From Gammaproteobacteria bacterium (lineage in GTDB: Bacteria > Pseudomonadota > Gammaproteobacteria > Pseudomonadales > Halomonadaceae), in contig JAMCZP010000103.1 in the NCBI GenBank assembly GCA_023485185.1, forward strand, positions 1 through 38,476: 38,476 bases of DNA, read 5' to 3'. This document shows, in pieces, positions 1 to 10,127 of this stretch (within the stretch, counting starts at the first letter, position 1; each line of letters starts with the position of its first letter). The notes under the pieces are model-generated. The model was not told the DNA's origin, did not search any database, and saw only the letters and a program-made list of their open reading frames with translations. A program made the position numbers and the translations under genes.

Positions 1-2
1 AT

Positions 3-899
<897 letters not shown>

Positions 900-909
900 A
901 CAAACTTTG

Positions 910-1959
910 CTAAGGGCAGGTATCGCCCAGCAGCAGCTCGGTTTGCAGCAGCTGTTGGGCAAGGGGGACGCGGCCCAGAATCATCTGCGCCGCCACCCGC
1001 CCTTTACCCACGCTATCCTGGCGAACCGTGGTTAACCGCGGTGCCCGGTATTGCCCTTCGGCAATGCCGTCAAAGCCGGTGATACGTAATTCCTCGGGTA
1101 CCCGAATCCCACGCTGTTCGGCCAGCGTCAGCGCCGTGAGTGCAATCCGGTCAGACATGCACAACAACAGGTCAGGACGCTGTTCTTCAGGCTGATCAAG
1201 GATCTCGGCAATGACCGGCGCGCATACCTCAAAGGTATTCTCCTCAATATTCCACAGCGGTACCTGATCGGTATCCACGCCTTTCTCGCCAAGCGCAGTA
1301 TGAAACCCTTCCAGACGAGCGCGGCTAATCGTACTGGTGTTGGGTAGTAGGGTGTGTTCGGGGGTAACACGGCCGTTGCAGGCCTCTTTGGTTAAGCGCA
1401 GGTTGATGATCGCGGGCCGTTTAGGTGGTGCGCGAAGCGCATGCAGGGCGATTTTATAGCTGGCAGCGGTATCATCGATATGCACTGTGGGGCAGCCTTC
1501 AATATCAAAATCTACGGCTACCAAGGTGCGCTGGGTGGGCAGTTCATCCAACAGTTTATTGTTGGGCATAAGCCCATAGACAATAAAACCATCGGCGATA
1601 TTGGCGGATCCTGGCGGCTGTGATGCGTGGCCGCGTCCAGGCAGTAGCAGCAGTGTATGGCCATGGGCATCGAGCACTTCGGCAACCCCGGAGAGAAACT
1701 CGCTGGCCACGGCATCGTTCAAGCTGTACGTCAGGCTTTCCGCAAGAATCACCGCAATAATCCGCGAACGGCCTGTGCGCAGGCTGCGCGCCTTGGCATC
1801 GGGGCCGCTGTAACCCAGCCGTTTGGCCTCTTTAAGTATCCGTTCGCGTAGCGTCGGTGAAAGCTGATCCGGGCGGTTAAACGCATTGGAAATCGTCGCG
1901 GTGGAAACGCCGAGCGCTTGTGCAAGATCCTTTAGTGTCATCCGGCGGTGAACAGTCAC
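910..1959 (-). CDS. LacI-family transcriptional regulator of the agl operon
   Basis: A 349-residue repressor-like protein. The N-terminal LacI helix-turn-helix is plain at residues 7-30 (TLKDLAQALGVSTATISNAF), followed by a hinge and a periplasmic-binding-protein-like effector domain ending with the family-typical ITGFDGIAEGQYRAPRLTTVRQD. The start is GTG at 1959, preceded by AAGGA 6-7 nt upstream; the in-frame ATG at 1941 lacks a ribosome site. It is the last gene on the same strand as aglE-F-G-A-K, 145 bp after the ATPase, the usual place for the operon's own regulator. Its likely targets are the three CTTAATCGATTAAG-type palindromes between aglE and the porin (8134-8419), whose central AATCGATT is typical of LacI-family operators. 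The inducing sugar is inferred to be an alpha-glucoside. Confidence 0.9.
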   Translation of the reverse strand: MTVHRRMTLKDLAQALGVSTATISNAFNRPDQLSPTLRERILKEAKRLGYSGPDAKARSLRTGRSRIIAVILAESLTYSLNDAVASEFLSGVAEVLDAHGHTLLLLPGRGHASQPPGSANIADGFIVYGLMPNNKLLDELPTQRTLVAVDFDIEGCPTVHIDDTAASYKIALHALRAPPKRPAIINLRLTKEACNGRVTPEHTLLPNTSTISRARLEGFHTALGEKGVDTDQVPLWNIEENTFEVCAPVIAEILDQPEEQRPDLLLCMSDRIALTALTLAEQRGIRVPEELRITGFDGIAEGQYRAPRLTTVRQDSVGKGRVAAQMILGRVPLAQQLLQTELLLGDTCP

Positions 1960-2001
1960 GGTGAGTCCTTTGCAGGCTAATTATAGTAATGGCACGCGCA
2001 A

Positions 2002-2075
2002 GCATAGCGACCCTCTTGCGCTGTTGCTACCCAATGATAAATGAAGGGGAGGCTATGCACATCCAGAGGGTCGCT
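2002..2075. repeat. Overlapping inverted repeats between aglK and the lacI-type gene
   Basis: The 145 bp gap holds two inverted repeats sharing bases. An 11 bp perfect pair, AGCGACCCTCT (2006-2016) and AGAGGGTCGCT (2065-2075), has a 48 nt spacer. A 7 bp pair, GCATAGC (2002-2008) and GCTATGC (2052-2058), overlaps its left arm, so the two could not form together. No T-run follows, so this is not a standard terminator. It could be an RNA structure separating aglK from the regulator gene or a protein site; function is unknown. Confidence 0.4.
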
Positions 2076-2104
2076 CATTGCTGCAGGTTAGCCGAAGTGG
2101 CCAG

Positions 2105-3211
2105 TTAAGCTGCCGCGCGCTGAGCCACGCTGGGCAGTGCGTCACCGCTTTGATTAAATAAGTGTACGTAGTCAGCGTCGGCGACTAGCGAAACCTGCTG
2201 CCCCTCCTTCCACTGACTGGGTGCTTCACTGCGATGTATAAGCAGTATGTTGCCCTCTTTTGGCTCAAGGTAGACGTAAACCTCATTGCCCAGGTATTCC
2301 ACGTTGACGATGTCGAAGCAGTTATTTCCGGCGGGGGCGGCTAGTCTCATATGCTCGGGACGCACGCCGATGGTCAATGGTTCGCCGTTACTCAACTGCT
2401 GAGCATCCTGAGGCAGGGCCAATTCGCCAATTCCTGTTGACCGCACACGGCAGCCGTTGGGGTCGCTGGCCATCAGTTCTGCGGGCATAAAATTCATGGT
2501 GGGAGAGCCAATAAAACCCGCTACAAACTTGGTCGCTGGGCGCTGGTAAAGTTCGTGGGGGCTACCGACCTGTTCAACGTGGCCGCCATTGAGCACCACA
2601 ATTTTATCGGCCAGGGTCATGGCTTCCACCTGGTCGTGGGTAACGTAGATCATGGTGGAACCCAGGCGATTGTGCAGCCGGGCAATCTCGTTGCGCATCT
2701 GTACCCGCAGCGAGGCATCCAGGTTGGAGAGCGGCTCGTCAAATAGCAGAATGCGCGGCTCGCGCGCCATGGCACGGCCCATGGCCACCCGCTGGCGTTG
2801 ACCGCCAGAGAGCGCTTTAGGCTTACGGTGCAGTAGCTCTTCCAACTGCAGAATCTTGGCGGTGGTCATCACCCGCTCGTGCACCGTCTCTTTGGCGGTT
2901 TTAGCCAGCTTCAGGCCAAAGGCCATATTGTCGTAAACGGTCATATGCGGATAGAGCGCGTAGGACTGGAATACCATGCCGACGCCGCGCTCCCGGGGCG
3001 GTAAGTCGTTAACCACGGTTTCGCCAATGCACAGGTCGCCATCGCTAATCGACTCCAAACCGGCGATCAGGCGCAAAAGCGTCGACTTGCCGCAGCCGGA
3101 AGGGCCTACGAACACCACAAACTCACCGTCGCCAATATGTAGATCCACATCGTTAATAATGTGATCACGGCCAAATACTTTATTGACCTTGTTTAAGGTA
3201 ACGCTTGCCAT
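2105..3211 (-). CDS. aglK: Sugar ABC transporter ATPase (MalK/UgpC/AglK family)
   Basis: A 368-residue cytoplasmic ATPase powering the AglEFG importer. Motifs fall at the same numbering as E. coli MalK: Walker A GPSGCGKST at 36-44 (K42), Q-loop Q82, signature LSGGQ at 134-138, Walker B LLFDE with D158/E159, D-loop SNLD and switch H192. After about residue 235 come the OB/TOBE regulatory domains (GFIGSPTMNFMP, then GVRPEH, ending near YVHLFNQSGDALPS). The start at 3211 has AGGAGT just upstream. It follows the glucosidase by 72 bp containing a small stem-loop. A second MalK-type ATPase lies at 14661-15776. By position this copy serves the agl permeases, but sharing of ATPases between such systems is known. 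Confidence 0.93.
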   Translation of the reverse strand: MASVTLNKVNKVFGRDHIINDVDLHIGDGEFVVFVGPSGCGKSTLLRLIAGLESISDGDLCIGETVVNDLPPRERGVGMVFQSYALYPHMTVYDNMAFGLKLAKTAKETVHERVMTTAKILQLEELLHRKPKALSGGQRQRVAMGRAMAREPRILLFDEPLSNLDASLRVQMRNEIARLHNRLGSTMIYVTHDQVEAMTLADKIVVLNGGHVEQVGSPHELYQRPATKFVAGFIGSPTMNFMPAELMASDPNGCRVRSTGIGELALPQDAQQLSNGEPLTIGVRPEHMRLAAPAGNNCFDIVNVEYLGNEVYVYLEPKEGNILLIHRSEAPSQWKEGQQVSLVADADYVHLFNQSGDALPSVAQRAAA

Positions 3212-3223
3212 AGGTGACTCCTT

Positions 3224-3257
3224 GCCGACCTTAACGTTTATGCGCTACCAGGTCGGC
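3224..3257 (-). repeat. Intercistronic stem-loop between aglA and aglK
   Basis: Perfect 8 bp inverted repeat GCCGACCT/AGGTCGGC with an 18 nt loop, ending directly before the AAGGAG ribosome site of aglK. No T-run follows, so it is unlikely to terminate. It may set the ratio of ATPase to upstream gene products or act as an RNA-processing barrier. The role is inferred from position only. Confidence 0.4.
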
Positions 3258-3283
3258 TTGTTGTTGTGTGCGGTTGTATGCGA

Positions 3284-4945
3284 TTAACGCTGATGGGCGG
3301 CACGCATAAAGGCTGCTTGGTACGCGGGCAGGGTTAAGCTGTCGCCGTCGCGCTGGCTACTAAAACCGTGGCCTTCCATATCACTTTCAATGGGTAAGGG
3401 CAGAGAAACAGTTTGCGTTTCGGCGCTAAGGTTGAAAACACACAGCAGCGTCTCATCGCCTTTCTGACGGGTAAAGCCAAGCAGCGTTTCGCCTACATCG
3501 ACCAGTGTTAAGTCGCCATCGAACAGCGCCGCGTGTTGGCGGCGGAAAGCCAGCATACCGCGCACCGCATTCAAGGTGGAGTTGGCATCATCCTGCTGAC
3601 GGCTAACCGCCAGGTCACGGTGACTGGCTTCCATGGGCAGCCATGGCTCTACCTGGGAGAAACCACCTTGTGGGCTATCGCTCCAGGGCATTGGCGTGCG
3701 GCAGCCATCGCGACCTTTGAATTCCGGCCACAGCACCTTGCCGTAAGGGTCTTGAATGCGTTCAAAGGGCACATCCGCTTCCGGCAGGCCCAGCTCTTCG
3801 CCTTGATAAAGGCACACACTGCCACGTAGCGAAAAGAGCATGGCCAGTATGACTTTGGGATAAGCACGGGGGTCTTCCCCCGCACCCCAGCGGGTGGCGC
3901 TGCGTACCACGTCGTGGTTCGAGGTTGCCCAGCAGGGCCAGGCATCACCCGCCAGACGCTGGAAGCGTTCGATTACTTCCCGCAAGTAGCGCGCAGAGTG
4001 GGGCTTGTTGAGTAGATCAAAGGTGTAGGCCATGTGCAGTTTATCGCCACCGGCGGTGTACTCGGCCATGCGCTCAAGTGGGTTGTCGTCACCGATTTCA
4101 CCTACGGTGGTCGTGCCGGGGTACTCATCCATCAGCGCCCGCAGGTCTTTGAGGAAGTCGAGGTTTTCCGGGCGGCTAAGATCATACACATGGCGCTGCC
4201 AGGTGTAGGGGTTGGCTTCCGGTGCGCCCAGGGTTTTGGCTTCGCCTGTCGGCACTGGCGGATTGTCCCGCAACTCGGCATCGTGGAAGTAGAAGTTAAC
4301 GGTATCCAGGCGGAAACCGTCCACGCCCAGATCCAACCAGAAGCGCATATTATCCAACTGCGCTTGACGGGCTTCCGGGTTATGGAAGTTGACATCCGGC
4401 TGGCTGGTCAAAAAGTTATGCAGATAGTACTGCTGGCGGCGTGAATCAAACGTCCACGCTGGGCCACCAAAAATCGACAGCCAGTTATTGGGTGGGGTGC
4501 CATCCGGTTTGGGGGCGGCCCATACAAACCAATCAGCCTTTGGATTGGTACGATCCTGGCGGCTCTCTTGAAACCAAGTGTGCTGGTCAGAAGTGTGGCT
4601 AATCACCTGGTCAATCATCACCTTTAGACCCAGAGAGTGGGCCTTTGCCAGCAGTTCTTTAAAGTCATCTAAAGTGCCAAACATCGGGTCGACATCGCAG
4701 TAGTCGCTGATGTCATAGCCGAAATCGAGCATAGGCGAGGTGAAAAATGGCGATAGCCAGATACCGTCCACGTTTAGAGAGGCAACGTAATCCAGCTTTT
4801 CGGTAATGCCTTTAAGGTCGCCGATACCGTCGCCGCGGCTGTCCATAAAGCTGCGCGGGTAAATCTGATAGATAACGCCACCGCGCCACCAGAGTGTGTT
4901 GTCTTGCAGTGTATTTGTCTGCATTGGGGAATCCATAACTGACAT
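3284..4945 (-). CDS. aglA: Alpha-glucosidase, glycoside hydrolase family 13 (Halomonas H11-type)
   Basis: A 553-residue cytoplasmic GH13 enzyme hydrolysing alpha-glucosides such as maltose delivered by the agl transporter. No signal peptide is present. The (beta/alpha)8 barrel starts at WWRGGVIYQIYPRSF (19-33). Catalytic residues are nucleophile D214 (GFRLDTVNF), acid/base E283 (VGEIGDD) and transition-state D345 (SNHDV). As I recall, the Halomonas sp. H11 enzyme has these at D202, E271 and D333, an exact 12-residue offset explained by the longer N-terminus here. Thr215 after the nucleophile is the residue type linked to alpha-1,4 rather than alpha-1,6 cleavage. The ATG at 4945 has AAGGA about 7 nt upstream, overlapping the aglG stop; an ATG at residue 8 is an alternative. 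A paralogue lies at 12979-14673. Confidence 0.95.
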   Translation of the reverse strand: MSVMDSPMQTNTLQDNTLWWRGGVIYQIYPRSFMDSRGDGIGDLKGITEKLDYVASLNVDGIWLSPFFTSPMLDFGYDISDYCDVDPMFGTLDDFKELLAKAHSLGLKVMIDQVISHTSDQHTWFQESRQDRTNPKADWFVWAAPKPDGTPPNNWLSIFGGPAWTFDSRRQQYYLHNFLTSQPDVNFHNPEARQAQLDNMRFWLDLGVDGFRLDTVNFYFHDAELRDNPPVPTGEAKTLGAPEANPYTWQRHVYDLSRPENLDFLKDLRALMDEYPGTTTVGEIGDDNPLERMAEYTAGGDKLHMAYTFDLLNKPHSARYLREVIERFQRLAGDAWPCWATSNHDVVRSATRWGAGEDPRAYPKVILAMLFSLRGSVCLYQGEELGLPEADVPFERIQDPYGKVLWPEFKGRDGCRTPMPWSDSPQGGFSQVEPWLPMEASHRDLAVSRQQDDANSTLNAVRGMLAFRRQHAALFDGDLTLVDVGETLLGFTRQKGDETLLCVFNLSAETQTVSLPLPIESDMEGHGFSSQRDGDSLTLPAYQAAFMRAAHQR

Positions 4946-4954
4946 AAAAAATCC

Positions 4955-5797
4955 TTAGCCTTTAACGGCGCCTGCGGTCAGACCTGACACAATGCGGCGT
5001 TGGAAAATAATCACTAAAACAACCAGCGGTACGGTGACCACTACCGAGGCGGCCATAATCGGCCCCCAAGGCAGTTCATAGGCGCTGCCGCCCGACAGCA
5101 GCGCGATGGCGACAGGCACCGTGCGCTGGGTGTCGGTGAGGGTGAACGTAAGGGCGAACAGAAACTCGTTCCAGGCGGCGATAAAGGCGAGAAGCCCGGT
5201 GGTCGCCATGGCAGGCCACATCAGCGGCAGAAATACCTTGGTGATCGTCACCCAGGGGGTGGCGCCATCCATAATCGCGGCCTCTTCCAGCTCCATGGGT
5301 AACTGCTTCATAAAGGTGGTGAGTACCCAAACGGTGAACGGTAGGGTGAAGATGGTGTAGCTTAAAATCAGCCCGGCGGGATTGTTGTAGAGGTTGAGCG
5401 CACGAATGACTTCAAACAGCCCAGAGAGCACTGCCACCTGGGGAAACATCGACACGCCCAGAATCACCAATAGCACGGTGGAGCGACCTCGGAAGCGCAC
5501 CCGGCCCAGAGCGTAAGAAGCCGTAATGCCGAGCAGCAGGGCGATAAATACCACGCTAAACGCCACCACTATCGAGTTGAAGATAGCGCGTAGGAAGCTG
5601 GTTTGGCTGAAAATATGGATGTAGTTATCAAAGTTCCAGGAAGAGGGCCAAAGCTCTACCCGAAACAGATCGCTAGAGGGTTTTAACGAGGTGACCACCG
5701 CGTAGTAGAAGGGGAACACGGCGTATAGCATGATCAGGACAATTAATGCCCAAAAACCGATACGCTTGGCAATTTTGCCCAGTTGACGAGTCGTCAT
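4955..5797 (-). CDS. aglG: Alpha-glucoside ABC transporter permease (AglG/MalG type)
   Basis: A 280-residue inner-membrane permease with about six hydrophobic spans, the first near residues 13-30. The ATPase-contact EAA loop is visible as EEAAIMDGATPWVTITKVFLPL near residues 187-210, and the C-terminus ends SGLTAGAVKG as in MalG-type permeases. Its ATG at 5797 overlaps the aglF stop by one base (TGATG), and the ribosome site GGGAGGTGA lies in the last codons of aglF, so translation is probably coupled. It pairs with AglF to form the pore; AglE delivers the sugar and AglK powers transport. Confidence 0.92.
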   Translation of the reverse strand: MTTRQLGKIAKRIGFWALIVLIMLYAVFPFYYAVVTSLKPSSDLFRVELWPSSWNFDNYIHIFSQTSFLRAIFNSIVVAFSVVFIALLLGITASYALGRVRFRGRSTVLLVILGVSMFPQVAVLSGLFEVIRALNLYNNPAGLILSYTIFTLPFTVWVLTTFMKQLPMELEEAAIMDGATPWVTITKVFLPLMWPAMATTGLLAFIAAWNEFLFALTFTLTDTQRTVPVAIALLSGGSAYELPWGPIMAASVVVTVPLVVLVIIFQRRIVSGLTAGAVKG

Positions 5798-6780
5798 CAG
5801 TCACCTCCCAATTGGATTTGTTTACGCCCCATGTAGAGGTAGGCGATGGTGGCCAGGGCGATGATCAAGAACAGCAGCGTAGAGGCGGCGCTGCCGTAAC
5901 CCACGTCCTGAAATTCGACCAACTGCTGGCGGGCGTAGACTGACATCGACATGGTGCTGGTGGAGTTGGAGGTCAGCACGTAGATCACATCGAAAACCCG
6001 CAGTGCATCCAGTAGTCGGAATATCACCGCGACCATCAGCGCCGGGGTAATCAGCGGCAGCGTGACCTTGAAGAACACCCGCACGGGGTGAATGCCATCT
6101 ACTTCTGCGGCTTCGTAGCAATCTTTGGGCAGCATCTGTAGTGCGGCGAGCACCAGCAGGGCAACGAAGGGAATGGTTTTCCACACATCGACCATAATCA
6201 CCGCCCACATGGAGTAGGTGGCGCTGGCGGTCCAGGCAATCGGGTTATCAATAATGCCGACGTTCATTAACAGGTGGTTAATGATGCCGAACTGATCATT
6301 AAGCATCCACGCCCACATCTGTGCCGACACAATGGTGGGAATGGCCCAGGGGATCAGCACGGCAGCGCGCACAATCACCCGACCCTTAAACTCGGCATTA
6401 AGAATCAGCGCGACAATGACGCCAAAGATGACTTCTAGCGTTACCGATACCACCGAGAAGTAAACGGTGTTCCACACCGATCGCCACCAAATAGGGTCGG
6501 CCAGTACCCCATACCAGCGGCCATCTTCGTAAACTAAATAGTTTTCAAAACCGATTAAATTGGCCGCCCCCAGGTCAGACAGCGATGCATCGGTAAAGCT
6601 GAGAAAAAAGGTGCGTACGAGCGGCCAGCCTGCGACCAGCGTCAATGCAATTAGCATTGGGGCTAAAAACAGCCAAGCGGCTTTGACCCGCTGACGGCGT
6701 ACTTTGGTGCCACGGCGTGGCGCAGTCGCTAAAGAACGCGCCCTGGCGGGCGCGTTTTCTTGCTTGATGGAGGTCGACAT
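5797..6780 (-). CDS. aglF: Alpha-glucoside ABC transporter permease (AglF/MalF type)
   Basis: A 327-residue inner-membrane permease. A basic cytoplasmic N-terminal tail of about 33 residues precedes the first span (AAWLFLAPMLIALTLVAGWPL). The EAA loop reads YEAAEVDGIHPVRVFFKVTL around residues 222-241, followed by the last two spans. It lacks the very large periplasmic P2 loop seen in the MalF at 18800-20356, which places it in the shorter AglF/MsmF-like group. It begins 16 bp after aglE with GGAG about 9 nt before the ATG, and its end overlaps the aglG start by one base. Confidence 0.92.
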   Translation of the reverse strand: MSTSIKQENAPARARSLATAPRRGTKVRRQRVKAAWLFLAPMLIALTLVAGWPLVRTFFLSFTDASLSDLGAANLIGFENYLVYEDGRWYGVLADPIWWRSVWNTVYFSVVSVTLEVIFGVIVALILNAEFKGRVIVRAAVLIPWAIPTIVSAQMWAWMLNDQFGIINHLLMNVGIIDNPIAWTASATYSMWAVIMVDVWKTIPFVALLVLAALQMLPKDCYEAAEVDGIHPVRVFFKVTLPLITPALMVAVIFRLLDALRVFDVIYVLTSNSTSTMSMSVYARQQLVEFQDVGYGSAASTLLFLIIALATIAYLYMGRKQIQLGGD

Positions 6781-6796
6781 AGCTCAGGCTCCGGGG

Positions 6797-8068
6797 TTAC
6801 CAGTTACGACGCTTCAAACGAGCCAGCTCAGCTTCAAGGTCAGCGACCGCCTGGGTGCCATCCTTAGTGCCAGAAAGTACATCGTGGGAAGTGCTGAAAA
6901 ACGCGTTGCTCACCCGTCCATAGGCATCGCCCGTAGGCGCAGAGGGGCGGGCGACCGCGTTAACAAAGGTTTCGTAAAGCGTGCCAAAGAAGGGCACTGC
7001 CTCAAGCACTTCATCATCCTGGTAGAGCGCATCGATTGTCGGGTTGTAAGAGGCTTGAATGGCGCGACGCTTCTGCTCCTCTTCGCCGGTCAAAAAAGCG
7101 ACCAAGTCGACGGCAAGCTCAGGGTTGTCACTGTAGCGTGAAACGGCAAGGTTCCAGCCGCCCAGGCCAGCAGCACTTTGGCCATTTTCGCCGCCAGCGG
7201 GTAGCTGGGTAACGCCTACTTTGTCGCGCACATCGCTATCGTCGCTTTGTGCCAGCGCCCAGGCGTAGGGCCAGTTGCGCATAAACACCGCATTGCCGCC
7301 CTGGAAGACGCCCCGCGCCTCCTCCTCGGTGTAGTTGAGTACGCCGTCTGGCGCGATATTGCCAATCCAGGAAGCCGCGAGATCAAGCGCCTCGGCAGCG
7401 TGTTCGTTATTAATGCTGACCTCGCCATCCGCTTCTACTACTGTGCCACCGCCAAAGCTGGCGACCCACTCCAGGGCATTAACGGTTAATCCCTCGTAGG
7501 CACGGCCCTGGAATACAAAGCCCTGCATGCGATCGTTGCCCTCGGCGCGTTCGGCGTCTTTAATTTCACGGGCAATCTCAGTGAGCTCTTGCCAGGTGGA
7601 TGGCGCTTCATGACCGTACTTTTCCAGCAGATCTTCGCGATAGTAGAGCACGCCAGCATCGGTAAACCAGGGCATGGCGACTAAGCGGTCATCAATGGTG
7701 TTATTGGTGACGATGGCTTCAAAGTGCCCGGCAGCGGCGTCTTCGCCCAGCACTTCGCGCAGATCAAGCAGGTGGTTGGCGAGCAAGCCAGGCCATACCA
7801 CATCGATCTGCATCACATCGATATCGCTGGAGTTGGCCGATAGAATCTGCTGATAGAGCGAAAGGCGCTCGGTGGAAGAGTTTGGGGTGGAAACGACATC
7901 AACAGTGTGGCCGGTTTTCTCTTCCCACGCGGCCACACCCTCTTGGCAAAGGGTTAGCTCAGCGCCTACCGCGCCGCAAGAAATGGTTAGATCGGCTGCT
8001 TGGGCGTAGCTGTGCATTCCAGCGGTGCTGGCCAGTGCGATGGCGGTAGTGATTAAGGTTTTTTTCAT
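6797..8068 (-). CDS. aglE: Periplasmic alpha-glucoside-binding protein of the ABC transporter
   Basis: A 423-residue extracellular solute-binding protein of family 1. A signal peptide (MKKTLITTAIALASTAGMHS, then YAQAAD) probably ends after residue 24. The mature part shows typical family patterns: WEEKTGHTVDVVSTPNSS, DIDVMQIDVVWPG, AMPWFTDAGVLYYREDLL, FQGGNAVFMRNWPYAW and LGGWNLAVS. It would capture sugars in the periplasm and hand them to AglF/AglG. It is the first gene of the operon; GAGGT lies about 9 nt before the ATG. Upstream is a 420 bp control region with three LacI-type palindromes. A possible -10 (CATAAT, minus strand of 8113-8118) sits about 17 bp downstream of the nearest palindrome, placing that operator over the -35 region. 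Confidence 0.92.
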   Translation of the reverse strand: MKKTLITTAIALASTAGMHSYAQAADLTISCGAVGAELTLCQEGVAAWEEKTGHTVDVVSTPNSSTERLSLYQQILSANSSDIDVMQIDVVWPGLLANHLLDLREVLGEDAAAGHFEAIVTNNTIDDRLVAMPWFTDAGVLYYREDLLEKYGHEAPSTWQELTEIAREIKDAERAEGNDRMQGFVFQGRAYEGLTVNALEWVASFGGGTVVEADGEVSINNEHAAEALDLAASWIGNIAPDGVLNYTEEEARGVFQGGNAVFMRNWPYAWALAQSDDSDVRDKVGVTQLPAGGENGQSAAGLGGWNLAVSRYSDNPELAVDLVAFLTGEEEQKRRAIQASYNPTIDALYQDDEVLEAVPFFGTLYETFVNAVARPSAPTGDAYGRVSNAFFSTSHDVLSGTKDGTQAVADLEAELARLKRRNW

Positions 8069-8133
8069 AATGGCGTACCTCGGCGTTTATTGTTGTGGTT
8101 GGCGTTACATCGATTATGGCGCTAAACGGCTTA

Positions 8134-8147
8134 CTTAATCGATTAAG
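8134..8147. promoter_or_regulatory. LacI-type operator, copy 1 (perfect palindrome)
   Basis: CTTAATCGATTAAG, a perfect 14 bp palindrome with the CG centre usual for LacI-family sites. It lies 66 bp upstream of the aglE start and would overlap the -35 region of the putative aglE promoter. The same 14-mer recurs at 8301. Confidence 0.75.
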
Positions 8148-8300
8148 ATCATGCCGCTCAGTTAGCCGTTTTGGCGCAGCAAGTTCAATAGCGACTTTTG
8201 TCTAATGGGTTTATTTTGGGTAACGCTAATTAAACAGATTGACTAAATAAGTCCTTAGACATTGGTCGTTAATTAGCAATTGGTGGTTGGTAATTACTCT

Positions 8301-8314
8301 CTTAATCGATTAAG
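8301..8314. promoter_or_regulatory. LacI-type operator, copy 2 (identical palindrome)
   Basis: The same 14 bp CTTAATCGATTAAG, identical to copy 1, midway between the divergent genes. An exact repeat of a 14 bp palindrome inside 170 bp is very unlikely by chance. Confidence 0.75.
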
Positions 8315-8405
8315 TTTTGGCTATCTTTCCTTAAGCATCTTGGCGTTGATCGTCAGTCGCTACCCCGCTGGGCGAACCGTGCAAGGGAAGTGTTATCGAT
8401 TCGAT

Positions 8406-8419
8406 CTTAATCGATTTAG
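8406..8419. promoter_or_regulatory. LacI-type operator, copy 3 (one mismatch)
   Basis: CTTAATCGATTTAG, one base from the perfect palindrome, 70 bp upstream of the porin start. It is immediately preceded by a partial copy, ATCGATTCGAT. It is well placed to repress the porin. Confidence 0.65.
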
Positions 8420-8425
8420 ATATAG

Positions 8426-10033
<1,608 letters not shown>

Positions 10034-10082
10034 ACGATGCAAGTTGATTGATCCGTTACCTGTTTCTTCTCCAATGCATTTT

Positions 10083-10108
10083 GCCCGCGCTCTGTCGCGG
10101 GCTTTTTT
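10083..10108 (+). terminator. Rho-independent terminator after the porin
   Basis: Perfect 7 bp GC stem GCCCGCG/CGCGGGC with loop CTCTGT, followed by six Ts (10103-10108), 50 bp after the porin stop. It ends only 19 bp before the malT start. Confidence 0.92.
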
Positions 10109-10127
10109 ATTCGTTTCAGGAGGGGGC

